Positions 1 to 7,373 of a DNA stretch of 26,144 nucleotides are shown here, one piece after another (the first letter of the stretch is position 1; every line of letters begins with the position of its first letter). Origin of the DNA: UBA6168 sp964643005 (lineage in GTDB: Bacteria > Bacteroidota > Bacteroidia > Chitinophagales > Saprospiraceae); contig CAZXQI010000051.1 of NCBI GenBank assembly GCA_964643005.1, positions 1 through 26,144 of the forward strand, read 5' to 3'. Made by a program: the position numbers and the translations under genes. Under the pieces are notes generated by a model. It was not told the origin of the DNA. It was given only the letters and a program-made list of their open reading frames with translations, and did no database searches.

Positions 1-26
1 TCAATTTCTTATTTTTTACCCCTGAC

Positions 27-64
27 AAAAAATGCTGTAAATCAATTGATTTACAGCATTTTTT
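27..64. terminator. 38-bp perfect palindrome, probable bidirectional terminator
   Basis: The sequence is a perfect inverted repeat with no unpaired centre, built of an A-run, TGCTGTAAATC, AATT, GATTTACAGCA and a T-run. A transcript from either side would form a hairpin of about 17 bp with a four-base loop followed by U residues, which is the layout of a bidirectional intrinsic terminator. It lies just before the ArsR-type gene's promoter, so it could instead be an operator for that or another dimeric regulator. The terminator reading is favoured by the A- and T-runs at its ends. Confidence 0.6.
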
Positions 65-74
65 TTATACAAAT

Positions 75-105
75 TTTGAAAAAATAATTTATTGGTGCAT
101 ATTTG
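75..105 (+). promoter_or_regulatory. Bacteroidota-type promoter for the ArsR-family gene
   Basis: TTTG at 75-78 is followed after 19 bases by CATATTTG at 98-105. The latter matches the Bacteroidota -7 consensus TAnnTTTG at all but the first base. The predicted transcription start near 112 leaves a leader of about 25 bases before the ATG at 137. This also argues against the TTG at 92, which lies inside the promoter, as the gene start. Confidence 0.5.
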
Positions 106-136
106 CCCTGCATTTTTTACGATAAAATTAACTTCT

Positions 137-448
137 ATGAGAAAGGCTAAGGTAAGCATCAACGATGACAAGTTGCAGGTGTCCTCTGAGATACTCAGGG
201 CATTGGCACATCCTCTAAGAATGAGGATTTTAGGTTTTATTGATCAAAACGAAGTAATCAACGTTAACAAGATCTACAACACGCTGAAATTAGAACAGTC
301 TATCACATCTCAGCATTTACGCATTCTCCGCATGGCCGGCTTGGTTATTACAGAACGAGACGGCAAATTCATTTACTACAAGGTGGACTATGACAAACTG
401 AGTAATGCAGTGAAAGCTGTTGAGGATTTCCTTGATAGCTCAATGTAG
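137..448 (+). CDS. ArsR-family winged-helix transcriptional regulator
   Basis: A 103-residue protein with the small ArsR/SmtB fold. The early ALAHPLRMRIL motif (residues 23-32) is typical of the family. A helix-turn-helix follows at about 41-70, with recognition-helix residues SITSQHLRILRMAGLV, and then a beta-wing at about 71-83 (ERDGKFIYYKV). There is no cysteine and no CxC metal motif in the DNA-binding helix, so it is unlikely to be an As/Cd/Zn sensor of the classic type; a redox, dimer-interface or simple repressor role is possible. I chose the ATG at 137 because the in-frame TTG at 92 sits inside the promoter. The gene is monocistronic and converges on prs with a 37-base gap. Its target is not visible; self-regulation through the upstream palindrome is only a guess. 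Confidence 0.88.
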   Translation: MRKAKVSINDDKLQVSSEILRALAHPLRMRILGFIDQNEVINVNKIYNTLKLEQSITSQHLRILRMAGLVITERDGKFIYYKVDYDKLSNAVKAVEDFLDSSM

Positions 449-485
449 GTTCGAACTGCGTTTTTTATTTTGTTCACTTCGGGCG

Positions 486-1424
486 TCAGCCATCAATGAA
501 CAACGCTGAAATAGAGCGATGCTCGTGTGTGTTTCTTATTGCTTTCGCAAACAGCCTTGCTGTAGAGAGCACTCTAATCTTTTGTGAGTGCTTGGGCGGA
601 AGGATTGGAATTGTATCGCAAACGAGCAGTTCTTTCAGCGCTGATTTTTCGATATTCTCTATGGCTTTGCCGGATAGCACCGGGTGCGTGCAAATAGCGC
701 GCACACTTCGGGCGCCTTCCTTTATCAGAATATCCGCAGCCCTACACAGAGTGCCGGCGGTATCCACCAGATCATCTACTAAAATTATATCTGCGCCGTC
801 AACGTCGCCGATTACCGTCATTTCGGCCACCTCGTTGGCCTTCTTCCGATATTTATCACAGATGACTAAGTTCCTGCCAAAGTGCTTCGCGTAGGTTCTG
901 GCTCTTTTCACTCCTCCTACGTCGGGAGAGGCGAATATAATGTTATCCAGATCCAGCTTCTGGAGGTAAGGAATGTAGATCGCTTCGCTCTTCAGGTGGT
1001 CAACAGGAATATCGAAAAAGCCCTGAATTTGATCGGCGTGAAGATCCATCGTCATAATCCTGTTGATGCCCGCAGCCTGCAACAATTCAGCTACGAGCTT
1101 TGCCGAAATTGGTACCCTAGGTTTGTCTTTGCGATCTTGCCGGGCATATCCAAAATAGGGAATCACCGCCGTGATGTATCCGGCAGACGCTCTCTTGGCA
1201 GCGTCAATCATCAACAGCAACTCCATGAAGTTTTCAGCCGGCGCAAAAGTGGACTGCACCAGAAAAACAAAGGCGCCTCTGACTGATTCGTTGATGACAG
1301 GCTGCATCTCTCCGTCGCTAAACTGATTCACAGTCACATCGCCTAAAGGCTGCCCATAGTAATCGGCGATTTTTTCAGCCAAATAGTGTGAGTTAGTACC
1401 GGAAAAGATTTTGACTTCTACCAT
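486..1424 (-). CDS. prs: Ribose-phosphate pyrophosphokinase (PRPP synthetase)
   Basis: Makes 5-phosphoribosyl-1-pyrophosphate from ribose 5-phosphate and ATP, feeding purine, pyrimidine, NAD, histidine and tryptophan synthesis in the cytosol. The protein is 312 residues, the usual bacterial length. It has the ATP-binding FGYARQDRK segment (91-99), the MDLHADQIQGFF catalytic-His segment (126-137) and the PRPP-binding loop VDDLVDTAGT (216-225). I chose the ATG at 1424, which gives the canonical start MVEVKIFSGTNS. The reading frame stays open upstream to 1751, but that extension is not family-like and runs into the divergent gene. A minus-strand match to TAnnTTTG lies at 1624-1617 (TACTTTTG) but has no well-spaced -33 box, so the promoter is uncertain. 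Transcription converges on the ArsR-type gene. Confidence 0.97.
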   Translation of the reverse strand: MVEVKIFSGTNSHYLAEKIADYYGQPLGDVTVNQFSDGEMQPVINESVRGAFVFLVQSTFAPAENFMELLLMIDAAKRASAGYITAVIPYFGYARQDRKDKPRVPISAKLVAELLQAAGINRIMTMDLHADQIQGFFDIPVDHLKSEAIYIPYLQKLDLDNIIFASPDVGGVKRARTYAKHFGRNLVICDKYRKKANEVAEMTVIGDVDGADIILVDDLVDTAGTLCRAADILIKEGARSVRAICTHPVLSGKAIENIEKSALKELLVCDTIPILPPKHSQKIRVLSTARLFAKAIRNTHEHRSISALFIDG

Positions 1425-1737
1425 TGTATTTGAAGTGAAAAAAGAAGGCACCCCCGGCAGCGGTTGTAAAAATTCAGCCGTTGATGACAGTAATGATTCA
1501 ACGTATTCCATGAAGCGGGATTTTAGATAACACCCAAGTCCTGTTTCTTTTAAGTCGTTGCTCTCACCAGTGCGGATGTCAAAATGTAGAAGGTAGCCGC
1601 TACAAGTTACACGTTGCAAAAGTAGGAATTCTTTGAACAAAGGACGGGGGTTGTCTTGTTGTTTTCGGAAGTACTCTATCAAAATACTCACCTGCCATTT
1701 TTTAAGGAAAATCAGCCTTAGGTACAAAAATTTTGCT
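1425..1737. other. Divergent intergenic region between prs and a putative lipoprotein gene
   Basis: These 313 bases separate two divergently transcribed genes and must hold both promoters. The only clear motif is TACTTTTG on the minus strand at 1624-1617, a full match to TAnnTTTG; the nearest TTTG upstream of it is only 13 bases away, which is too close. If that box is used, prs has a leader of roughly 185 bases. Both strands stay open for some distance here, but the predicted peptides do not look like family extensions. I see no RNA gene or repeat. Confidence 0.5.
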
Positions 1738-2652
1738 ATGCGCCTTCCCAATAATCAGATTCTCTCTTTTTATACTGCGGGTTTCCTCTTTCTATGCAGT
1801 TGCCACCTTGTCAGCAATTCTGAAAGCCAAAATTTCTTGGGCGATGATCCGCGACTGAATCAGCTTTTTGCTAACTGGCTTAAAGGAGAAGCTGAAATAA
1901 GCAGTTACGATTTAGAACAACTCATCGACGGAGAGAATCGGAGGGGCAAAGCGGTCTTTATTTTTGAAATGGAGAATTTTTCTAAAACAAAACAAGTCAG
2001 GTTAGACGATCCCTCAGGTAATGCAGACGATCGCATTCCAGTTTTAAAATACAACCAAATCCGTCGTTTGGCCACAGGGCTTTATGATTACTCCTTCATG
2101 GAATCCGTTTTCACTCCGGTCAATTTCGTGGACTTCCCTCATTCGCTAAAGGCAACTACTTCTATTCAGGATCGATATGGGCAGGCCTTTATCCAATTAA
2201 ACCTTGCCGACAACAAATATCAGGTCTCTAGCTACTCCTTCCGCGAAAAAGAGGGAGATAAAATTCAAACTATCAGCGCCGTCATGCTGGAAGATGAGCT
2301 GTGGAACCGGCTCCGCCTCGATCCAAGTTCCATCCGGGAGGGCAATTTTGACCTCATACCATCTACGTCCTTTGGATGGCTACAGCTCCAGTCTTTAAAG
2401 CCCAGAAAAGCGAGAATCAGGTTTGAAAAGCAAGAAGTCAACCAGCAGTTAATCGTAGAATATCTACACTTTGAGCGCACGCTTACCATCGGATTTGAAA
2501 CCGAATTTCCCCATAAAATCCTCAATTGGACTGAGCAGGATGGCAAAGACATCAGCTCGAAAGGTACTTTGCGAAAATCCCTAAAGACAGTCTATCAGCA
2601 GAATAACCAAAATGAATTTAAAACTATGCGGGACTCTCTCCAGCTCCGGTGA
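1738..2652 (+). CDS. Putative lipoprotein of a conserved Bacteroidota family, function unknown
   Basis: A 304-residue protein. The start at ATG 1738 gives a lipoprotein signal: a hydrophobic stretch (TAGFLFLCSC, residues 13-22) with a plausible lipobox L-C-S-C, so Cys22 would be lipidated. The frame is open from 1633, but that extension would bury the signal peptide. The mature part contains recognisable blocks such as GKAVFIFEMENFSKTKQVRLDD, IPVLKYNQIRRLATGLYDYS, and AMLEDELWNRLRLDP-like segments. From memory these occur in flavobacterial proteins that are sometimes labelled 'septum formation inhibitor Maf'. That label looks wrong, as the nucleotide-pyrophosphatase motifs of Maf are absent. 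It is likely an outer-membrane or periplasmic lipoprotein of unknown role. It converges on the VWA gene with five bases between them. Confidence 0.8.
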   Translation: MRLPNNQILSFYTAGFLFLCSCHLVSNSESQNFLGDDPRLNQLFANWLKGEAEISSYDLEQLIDGENRRGKAVFIFEMENFSKTKQVRLDDPSGNADDRIPVLKYNQIRRLATGLYDYSFMESVFTPVNFVDFPHSLKATTSIQDRYGQAFIQLNLADNKYQVSSYSFREKEGDKIQTISAVMLEDELWNRLRLDPSSIREGNFDLIPSTSFGWLQLQSLKPRKARIRFEKQEVNQQLIVEYLHFERTLTIGFETEFPHKILNWTEQDGKDISSKGTLRKSLKTVYQQNNQNEFKTMRDSLQLR

Positions 2653-2657
2653 TTTTA

Positions 2658-3773
2658 CTACTGAGATTCCATCAGGGAATGAAGATCCTGCCGCTTGATG
2701 GCAGCCGAAATCAGCAAAGGGAATCGTTCAGGCGTACAGGAAAATGCAGGTACATTGAGCGAAGCGAGTTTGGCAGCCAGCGCCTTGTCCCAGGCGGGAC
2801 TCCCATCGTCGTCCAGCGCCAGTAAGGCGATGAAATTCACGCCAGAGGCAACGATAGATGCCGTTTTCTTTAGCATTTCCTTTTCGCTTCCACCTTCAAA
2901 GAGATCGCTGACTAAGATTAGAATCGTATCCGATGGCGATTGGACGAGCGCCTGAGCGTAGCCGAGCGCCTGATTGATGTCTGTTCCCCCGCCCAACTGA
3001 GCGCCAAAAAGTAAATCCACCGGATCTTTTAACTCGTTCGTGAGGTCTGCAACCGAGGTGTCGAAAGCGATGAAATGCGTTTTCACGGATCGAAGAGAAG
3101 CCATAATAGCGCCTAAGATACTTGCGTACACAACTGAAGAAGCCATCGAACCGCTCTGGTCAACCAGCAGGATGATATGCCTGAGCGTCTGTCCTTTGCG
3201 CCCGTGGCCGATAAGTTGCTCAGGAATAATTGTTTTGTACTCCTGCTGGTAGTGCTTCAGGTTTTTATGGATAGTGCTGCGCCAGTCTATTTCGTTAAAT
3301 TTGGGGCGGCGATTTCTTACCGAGCGACTGAGCGCTCCTTCAATAGCCTGTCGCAATGGATTCCTGAGCTTCTTTTCAATTTCAGCGACTACCTTTTTCA
3401 CAACCATTCTGGCCGTTTCTCTCGTCTTAGAGGGCATTACTTTGTTTAGAGACAGCAGGCTCGCAACTAAGCTGACGTCCGGTTCAAACATCTGTAGCAA
3501 TTCCGGTTCGAGCAGAAGTCGTTGAAGATTGAGGCGTTCAAGGGCGTCTTTTTGCATGACCTGCACAACGGAAGTGGGAAAGTACTTTCGGATATCGCCG
3601 AGCCAGCGATTTACATTGGGCGAGGAGGCTCCCAAACCGCCCTCGCGCTCTGAGTTGTACAGCGCTTCCAACACGGCGTCCATGCCCATCGCCTGGCCAT
3701 CCAAACCCAATTCTCCTTTCGGGTCGGATTGCTTTCCAAGAATCAGTCGCCATTTTTCTAATCTGGAATCCAT
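2658..3773 (-). CDS. VWA domain protein, CoxE-like
   Basis: A 371-residue soluble protein. The C-terminal von Willebrand factor A domain (about 198-365) has a complete metal-ion-dependent adhesion site: DQSGSM (205-210), the Thr of GGGTD (261-265) and the Asp of VSDLFEG (288-294). The N-terminal half is helical and charged and resembles VWA_CoxE proteins, which normally act with MoxR-type AAA+ ATPases in metal-centre assembly or quality control. No signal peptide or transmembrane segment is visible. I chose ATG 3773 (MDSRLEKWRLILG); 16 further codons upstream are open but not family-like. No MoxR ATPase lies nearby. The gene follows the thiamine-binding-like gene on the same strand after 74 bases and may share its transcript. 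Its partner and substrate are unknown. Confidence 0.88.
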   Translation of the reverse strand: MDSRLEKWRLILGKQSDPKGELGLDGQAMGMDAVLEALYNSEREGGLGASSPNVNRWLGDIRKYFPTSVVQVMQKDALERLNLQRLLLEPELLQMFEPDVSLVASLLSLNKVMPSKTRETARMVVKKVVAEIEKKLRNPLRQAIEGALSRSVRNRRPKFNEIDWRSTIHKNLKHYQQEYKTIIPEQLIGHGRKGQTLRHIILLVDQSGSMASSVVYASILGAIMASLRSVKTHFIAFDTSVADLTNELKDPVDLLFGAQLGGGTDINQALGYAQALVQSPSDTILILVSDLFEGGSEKEMLKKTASIVASGVNFIALLALDDDGSPAWDKALAAKLASLNVPAFSCTPERFPLLISAAIKRQDLHSLMESQ

Positions 3774-3847
3774 GATGATAAGAGTAATTAAAAGCACCCT
3801 CCCTGTTCCATGCCTTTCCACAAAAGTTAATCCTAAAACTTCTCCAT

Positions 3848-4096
3848 TCAGGGCCGCATGTCGGTGTTGAGGATTTTTAGAACCGAGACTATCGTTTTAT
3901 CTTCCTCGAAGGTAGTTTTCATTTCTTTAGCCAGCGCCTCCATTACCTGATCGTACGATCCAAAAATTTGCGAGCTGATGGTATTGGAGATTACTTCCAG
4001 GCTCTCGTATGCTTTTAGCCGGCGAATAAATTTGATAATGGAAGTTCCGTATTCCCGATCCAGCGGATACATGCTGATTTCAACAGAGATTTTCAT
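3848..4096 (-). CDS. Small YkoF/MTH1187-type thiamine-binding-like protein
   Basis: An 82-residue protein with the ferredoxin-like pattern of the thiamine-binding/MTH1187/YkoF superfamily. It has an N-terminal strand with EISMYPL, a helix with SIIKFIRRL, a second strand with VISNTISSQIFG, a helix around SYDQVMEALAKEM, and a last strand with TIVSVLKIL. Family members bind thiamine or hydroxymethylpyrimidine, usually as dimers or tetramers in the cytosol. Ligand binding here is inferred from the fold only. The ATG at 4096 is the only sensible start. It lies 74 bases upstream of the VWA gene on the same strand. A PnuC-family transporter sits 6 kb away, too far to argue a shared pathway. Confidence 0.75.
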   Translation of the reverse strand: MKISVEISMYPLDREYGTSIIKFIRRLKAYESLEVISNTISSQIFGSYDQVMEALAKEMKTTFEEDKTIVSVLKILNTDMRP

Positions 4097-4706
4097 TACT
4101 TTTTATTTAAAGTTTTTCCCTTTGTTCAAGGTCGTCCTTTATCGGAGTCAATTAAAATTACCCGTAAAAATTCAAACTTCTTTATCTTTGGGTGTTCAAT
4201 ATTTTCAATGGAAAAATAAAAGTGAACGCAATTCATACATTCAAAGTAAAAGGATTTGAAGATTAGAAGAAGATTTTCTCCTGGATTTGCGAGTGAAAAT
4301 TAATAGTAGTTGGCACAAAATCGGCGCATTGCTTTGCCAGATTGCCACAGTTAAAGGGAATACTGAAGCATTTAGAAATAAATTAATCGTTCTGACTGTT
4401 TTTGCCAGTGATTTTAAAGAGAATCCAAAAGCGTAATGAGAGCAGTAGTTTAAAATGTGATTTTCTCTTTGGCTAAATATCATCGGGACATAGTTTTCTG
4501 TTTTAGATTAGTGGTGAAATGGCCTTATTGACGCTCGGAAAGCATATTTTTTTTAAAATACCTTCCCCGACAACCGCGCTGTCTCGCCAAATAACTCCTC
4601 CTTTCTTTTGCCTTTGAATGACGAGATTTTAATTCGGGAAAAAGTCTAAGCTTACTGTCCGGAAAGGGCGACTTTCAAGAAATCCCGGCAAAACGCATCG
4701 GGCAAC
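4097..4706. other. 610-base AT-rich intergenic region
   Basis: No convincing intact gene is present. A perfect -7 box, TATCTTTG, lies at 4183-4190 on the plus strand, but without a clear -33 element. About 30 bases downstream a protein-like reading begins at GTG 4222 and runs to a TAG at 4264; a frame change there would continue to a TAA at 4434-4436. That could be a decayed small gene or chance. The last 200 bases before holB must hold the holB promoter, but no match to the consensus was seen there. Short predicted peptides on either strand do not resemble known families. Confidence 0.5.
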
Positions 4707-5810
4707 GTGCAATTCAAAGATATAATAGGGCAACAAACCGCTAAAGTACAGCTACGGCGAATGGTGGGAAGCCATCGAATACCGCATGCGCTGATGCTGC
4801 TGGGCGCGCCGGGAAGCGGCGACCTGGCATTAGCCTGGGCGCTCGCCCAATACGTTTTGTGCGAAAACCGCATAGATGGAGACTCTTGCGGTTCCTGTAG
4901 CCATTGCCAGAAAGCAAGCAGGCTTGTCCACCCTGATTTACACTTCACCTTCCCAACAGTGGGAACAGATACGACAAGCGATTCTCTCCTGCCTAACTGG
5001 CGGGAAGCCCTCGCCGAAAATCCCTATCTCAACATCAATCAATGGCTCCAGCGAATCGGAGCGGAAAACAAACAGGCCAACATCAACAAAGACACCTGCC
5101 TGAATATTTTTAAAAAGTTAAACCTAAAGACATTTCAGGCCAATTACAAAATCATGCTCCTCTGGCTCCCAGAATACCTGGGTAAGGAGGGAAATCGCCT
5201 GTTGAAACTCATCGAAGAACCGCCAGAAAACACCCTGCTCATCCTTGTCGCCCAAAATCAGGAACTCATCTTAAACACCATTTTATCGAGATGCCAATTA
5301 GTAAAAGTGGGCAAGCTGGCTGAGGAAGAAGTAGAGCGGGGATTAATAGAGTTCAAAAATTTTCCCGTCGAAAAGGCCAGGTCTATCGCCCAGTTGAGCG
5401 GCGGCGATTTCAACGAAGCGCTCAGCATCGCCGCGCAGCCTGTCCGGGACAATTCAGCGCTCTTTCTCGACTGGTTGAGAAAATGCTATAAGGGGAACGG
5501 TGTAGAGATGGTCGGCTGGGTAGAAAACTTTGCAACATTAGGCAGGGAAAATCAAAAGCAATTCCTCCAATACGGACTGCATTTCATGCGGGAATATATG
5601 GTGATAAAAACTACCGGCAACCTCCGCGTAAGACTGCTGGAAGACGAGTTGGAAACAGCTCGAAAACTCAGCAAAGTCATCAATTTTGGACAAATCGAAC
5701 GCATCGTCCGACTCTTTGATGATTGCGCTTATTCCATCGAGCGAAACGCCAACCAAAAATTGCTTTTCTTAGATACGTCAATTCAAATAAATAAAATACT
5801 CAGGAATTGA
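4707..5810 (+). CDS. holB: DNA polymerase III, delta' subunit
   Basis: Part of the clamp-loader complex that opens the sliding clamp during replication. The 367-residue protein has the N-terminal AAA+ fold with the degenerate P-loop typical of delta' (GAPGSGDL, 33-40, lacking the Lys-Thr/Ser pair). It has zinc-binding cysteines at 52, 61, 64 and 67, a LLKLIEEPPENT segment (165-176), and the SRC motif (194-196) of clamp-loader subunits. The start is a GTG at 4707; the first residues VQFKDIIGQQ match the expected beginning of the family, and no in-frame ATG lies upstream. The next gene, ricT, follows on the same strand after 70 bases; holB next to a PSP1 gene is a common Bacteroidota arrangement, so co-transcription is likely. 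Confidence 0.93.
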   Translation: MQFKDIIGQQTAKVQLRRMVGSHRIPHALMLLGAPGSGDLALAWALAQYVLCENRIDGDSCGSCSHCQKASRLVHPDLHFTFPTVGTDTTSDSLLPNWREALAENPYLNINQWLQRIGAENKQANINKDTCLNIFKKLNLKTFQANYKIMLLWLPEYLGKEGNRLLKLIEEPPENTLLILVAQNQELILNTILSRCQLVKVGKLAEEEVERGLIEFKNFPVEKARSIAQLSGGDFNEALSIAAQPVRDNSALFLDWLRKCYKGNGVEMVGWVENFATLGRENQKQFLQYGLHFMREYMVIKTTGNLRVRLLEDELETARKLSKVINFGQIERIVRLFDDCAYSIERNANQKLLFLDTSIQINKILRN

Positions 5811-5880
5811 GCGGCGGAAGTCGAGAAGGCATTGTGATGAAGGCGCCCCATTCCAACGCTCAATGTTAAATATCAAAAAA

Positions 5881-7275
5881 ATGGCATGTTCAGGATGTTC
5901 AAATAATTCAAAAGATGGTCAGGGCGGCTGCGGTGGAAATTGCAGCGGCGGCGGGTGTGAACGCCGCAATACTTTCGACTGGCTCGCCATCATGGGCATA
6001 GAAGACATCGAACCATTCAATGTGGTAGAAGTCAGCTTTAAAAATGGCGCCCGCAAGGGATTTTTCTACAACCAGCCATTCACGAGAGCCGTGACGGGCG
6101 ATACGGTAGTGGTAGAAGCTCAGGCAGGTTACGACGTGGGAAGAATCACTCTTTCGGGAGAACTGGTGCGCCTGCAATTGCGAAAAAAGAAAGTGGCCGA
6201 AGACAGCTACTTTCCAAAAATCCTCCGCAGAGCTAATCCTCAGGAAGTAGAAAAACTTCAGCAATTGCGGGGCATAGAAATGCCTACGATGGTTCGCGCC
6301 CGCGCAATTGCCCGCACCCTCGACTTAAACATGAAAGTCGGCGATGTGGAATACCAGGGCGACGGCAAAAAAGCTACTTTCTACTACACCGCCGACGGGA
6401 GAGTGGACTTCAGGGAACTCATCCGCCACTACGCTAAAGAATTTAAAGTCAAAATCGAAATGCGCCAGATCGGCGCCCGACAGGAGGCCGCCCGCATCGG
6501 CGGTATCGGCCCCAGCGGCAGGGAGCTTTGCTGCTCCACCTGGCTCAACTCCTATCGCACAGTTTCTACGGCGGCAGCTCGCTATCAGAACTTAGCCATC
6601 AACCAGGCAAAACTGACCGGCATGTGTGGAAGGCTAAAATGTTGCCTGAATTACGAATTGGACACCTACATGGAAGCCCTGTCTAATTTTCCAGAAGACG
6701 CCGAAAAACTGAGAACCCAAAAGGGCATCGCCGCCCTGGTAAAAACAGACATTTTTAAAGGCTTAATGTACTATAGCTACGAGCACGAACATGGACGGGG
6801 TCGGATGTATCCACTCGACCTAAAATTGGTGCGGTCGGTGAGAGACATGAACCAGAGAGGAGAATTTCCATCTGACTTAGCCGATCTATTGCGCGAAAAA
6901 GAGCGCCCCAAATCCGAAGAACCCGACTTTGGCGCCGGCGACGTCACCGGCGTCATCGAACTACCCGCAGAGGAAAAGCAAAGGCACAAAAAGAAGAAGA
7001 AAAGAGAAGGCGACTCTTCCGGAAGAAACGACCGCGGAGAAAAAGGAGGAAAACACCCTGACTCCCCCAGAAAGCACTCCAGGCAGGGCGGCGACAAACA
7101 TAAAGACAGAGAAAATCAGAGGAAAGCGACAGACTCCTCTTCGACCTTTCCTTCCGATACTGCCAATTCCGAACAGTCGCAAGAGACTAAGAAAGATGGG
7201 GATAAGGGAAGAAAGTACAAGGGTAGAGGAAATAAAAACCGATTCAAAGGCAATGGACCCGGCAAAAAGGAATAA
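5881..7275 (+). CDS. ricT: PSP1/RicT family protein
   Basis: A 464-residue homologue of RicT (YaaT), which in Bacillus forms the RicA-RicF-RicT complex that carries iron-sulfur clusters and assists RNase Y. Its partners in Bacteroidota are not known to me. The start ATG 5881 gives a cysteine- and glycine-rich N-terminus (MACSGCSNNS, ten residues; more Cys to about 26). The central PSP1 region has GRELCCSTWL (213-222) and GMCGRLKCCLNYEL (247-260), so Cys217, 218, 249, 254 and 255 are candidate cluster ligands. From about residue 345 the tail is low-complexity and rich in Lys, Arg, Glu, Ser and Gly, which suggests RNA or nucleoprotein contact. An ATG 18 bases upstream is in frame but not family-like. 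Downstream is a long hairpin and then lpdA. Confidence 0.9.
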   Translation: MACSGCSNNSKDGQGGCGGNCSGGGCERRNTFDWLAIMGIEDIEPFNVVEVSFKNGARKGFFYNQPFTRAVTGDTVVVEAQAGYDVGRITLSGELVRLQLRKKKVAEDSYFPKILRRANPQEVEKLQQLRGIEMPTMVRARAIARTLDLNMKVGDVEYQGDGKKATFYYTADGRVDFRELIRHYAKEFKVKIEMRQIGARQEAARIGGIGPSGRELCCSTWLNSYRTVSTAAARYQNLAINQAKLTGMCGRLKCCLNYELDTYMEALSNFPEDAEKLRTQKGIAALVKTDIFKGLMYYSYEHEHGRGRMYPLDLKLVRSVRDMNQRGEFPSDLADLLREKERPKSEEPDFGAGDVTGVIELPAEEKQRHKKKKKREGDSSGRNDRGEKGGKHPDSPRKHSRQGGDKHKDRENQRKATDSSSTFPSDTANSEQSQETKKDGDKGRKYKGRGNKNRFKGNGPGKKE

Positions 7276-7301
7276 GTTCGGCTCTTTCTTTTAAAACAAC
7301 T

Positions 7302-7347
7302 ATATGCGCCTACCTGCAAAAACCAAGATTGCAGCGCAGGCGCATAT
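7302..7347. promoter_or_regulatory. Long imperfect hairpin between ricT and lpdA
   Basis: A ten-base-pair arm (ATATGCGCCT with AGGCGCATAT) is followed by a 2x3 internal loop, a six-base-pair arm (CTGCAA with TTGCAG) and a nine-base loop. It begins 26 bases after the ricT stop and ends 26 bases before the lpdA ATG. No T-run follows directly on the plus strand; seven Ts come 14 bases later. It could act as a ricT terminator, an mRNA 3'-end stabiliser or a protein-binding site in the lpdA leader. The sequence alone does not decide. Confidence 0.5.
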
Positions 7348-7373
7348 CATAATAACACAAATTTTTTTCTGAA

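Noticed and set aside
882..1286. 134-codon plus-strand frame inside prs
   Set aside because: It is antisense to the well-supported prs gene, and its product has no family features.
4241..4483. 80-codon minus-strand frame in the 4.1-4.7 kb gap
   Set aside because: The predicted peptide has no recognisable motif, and no promoter was seen for it.
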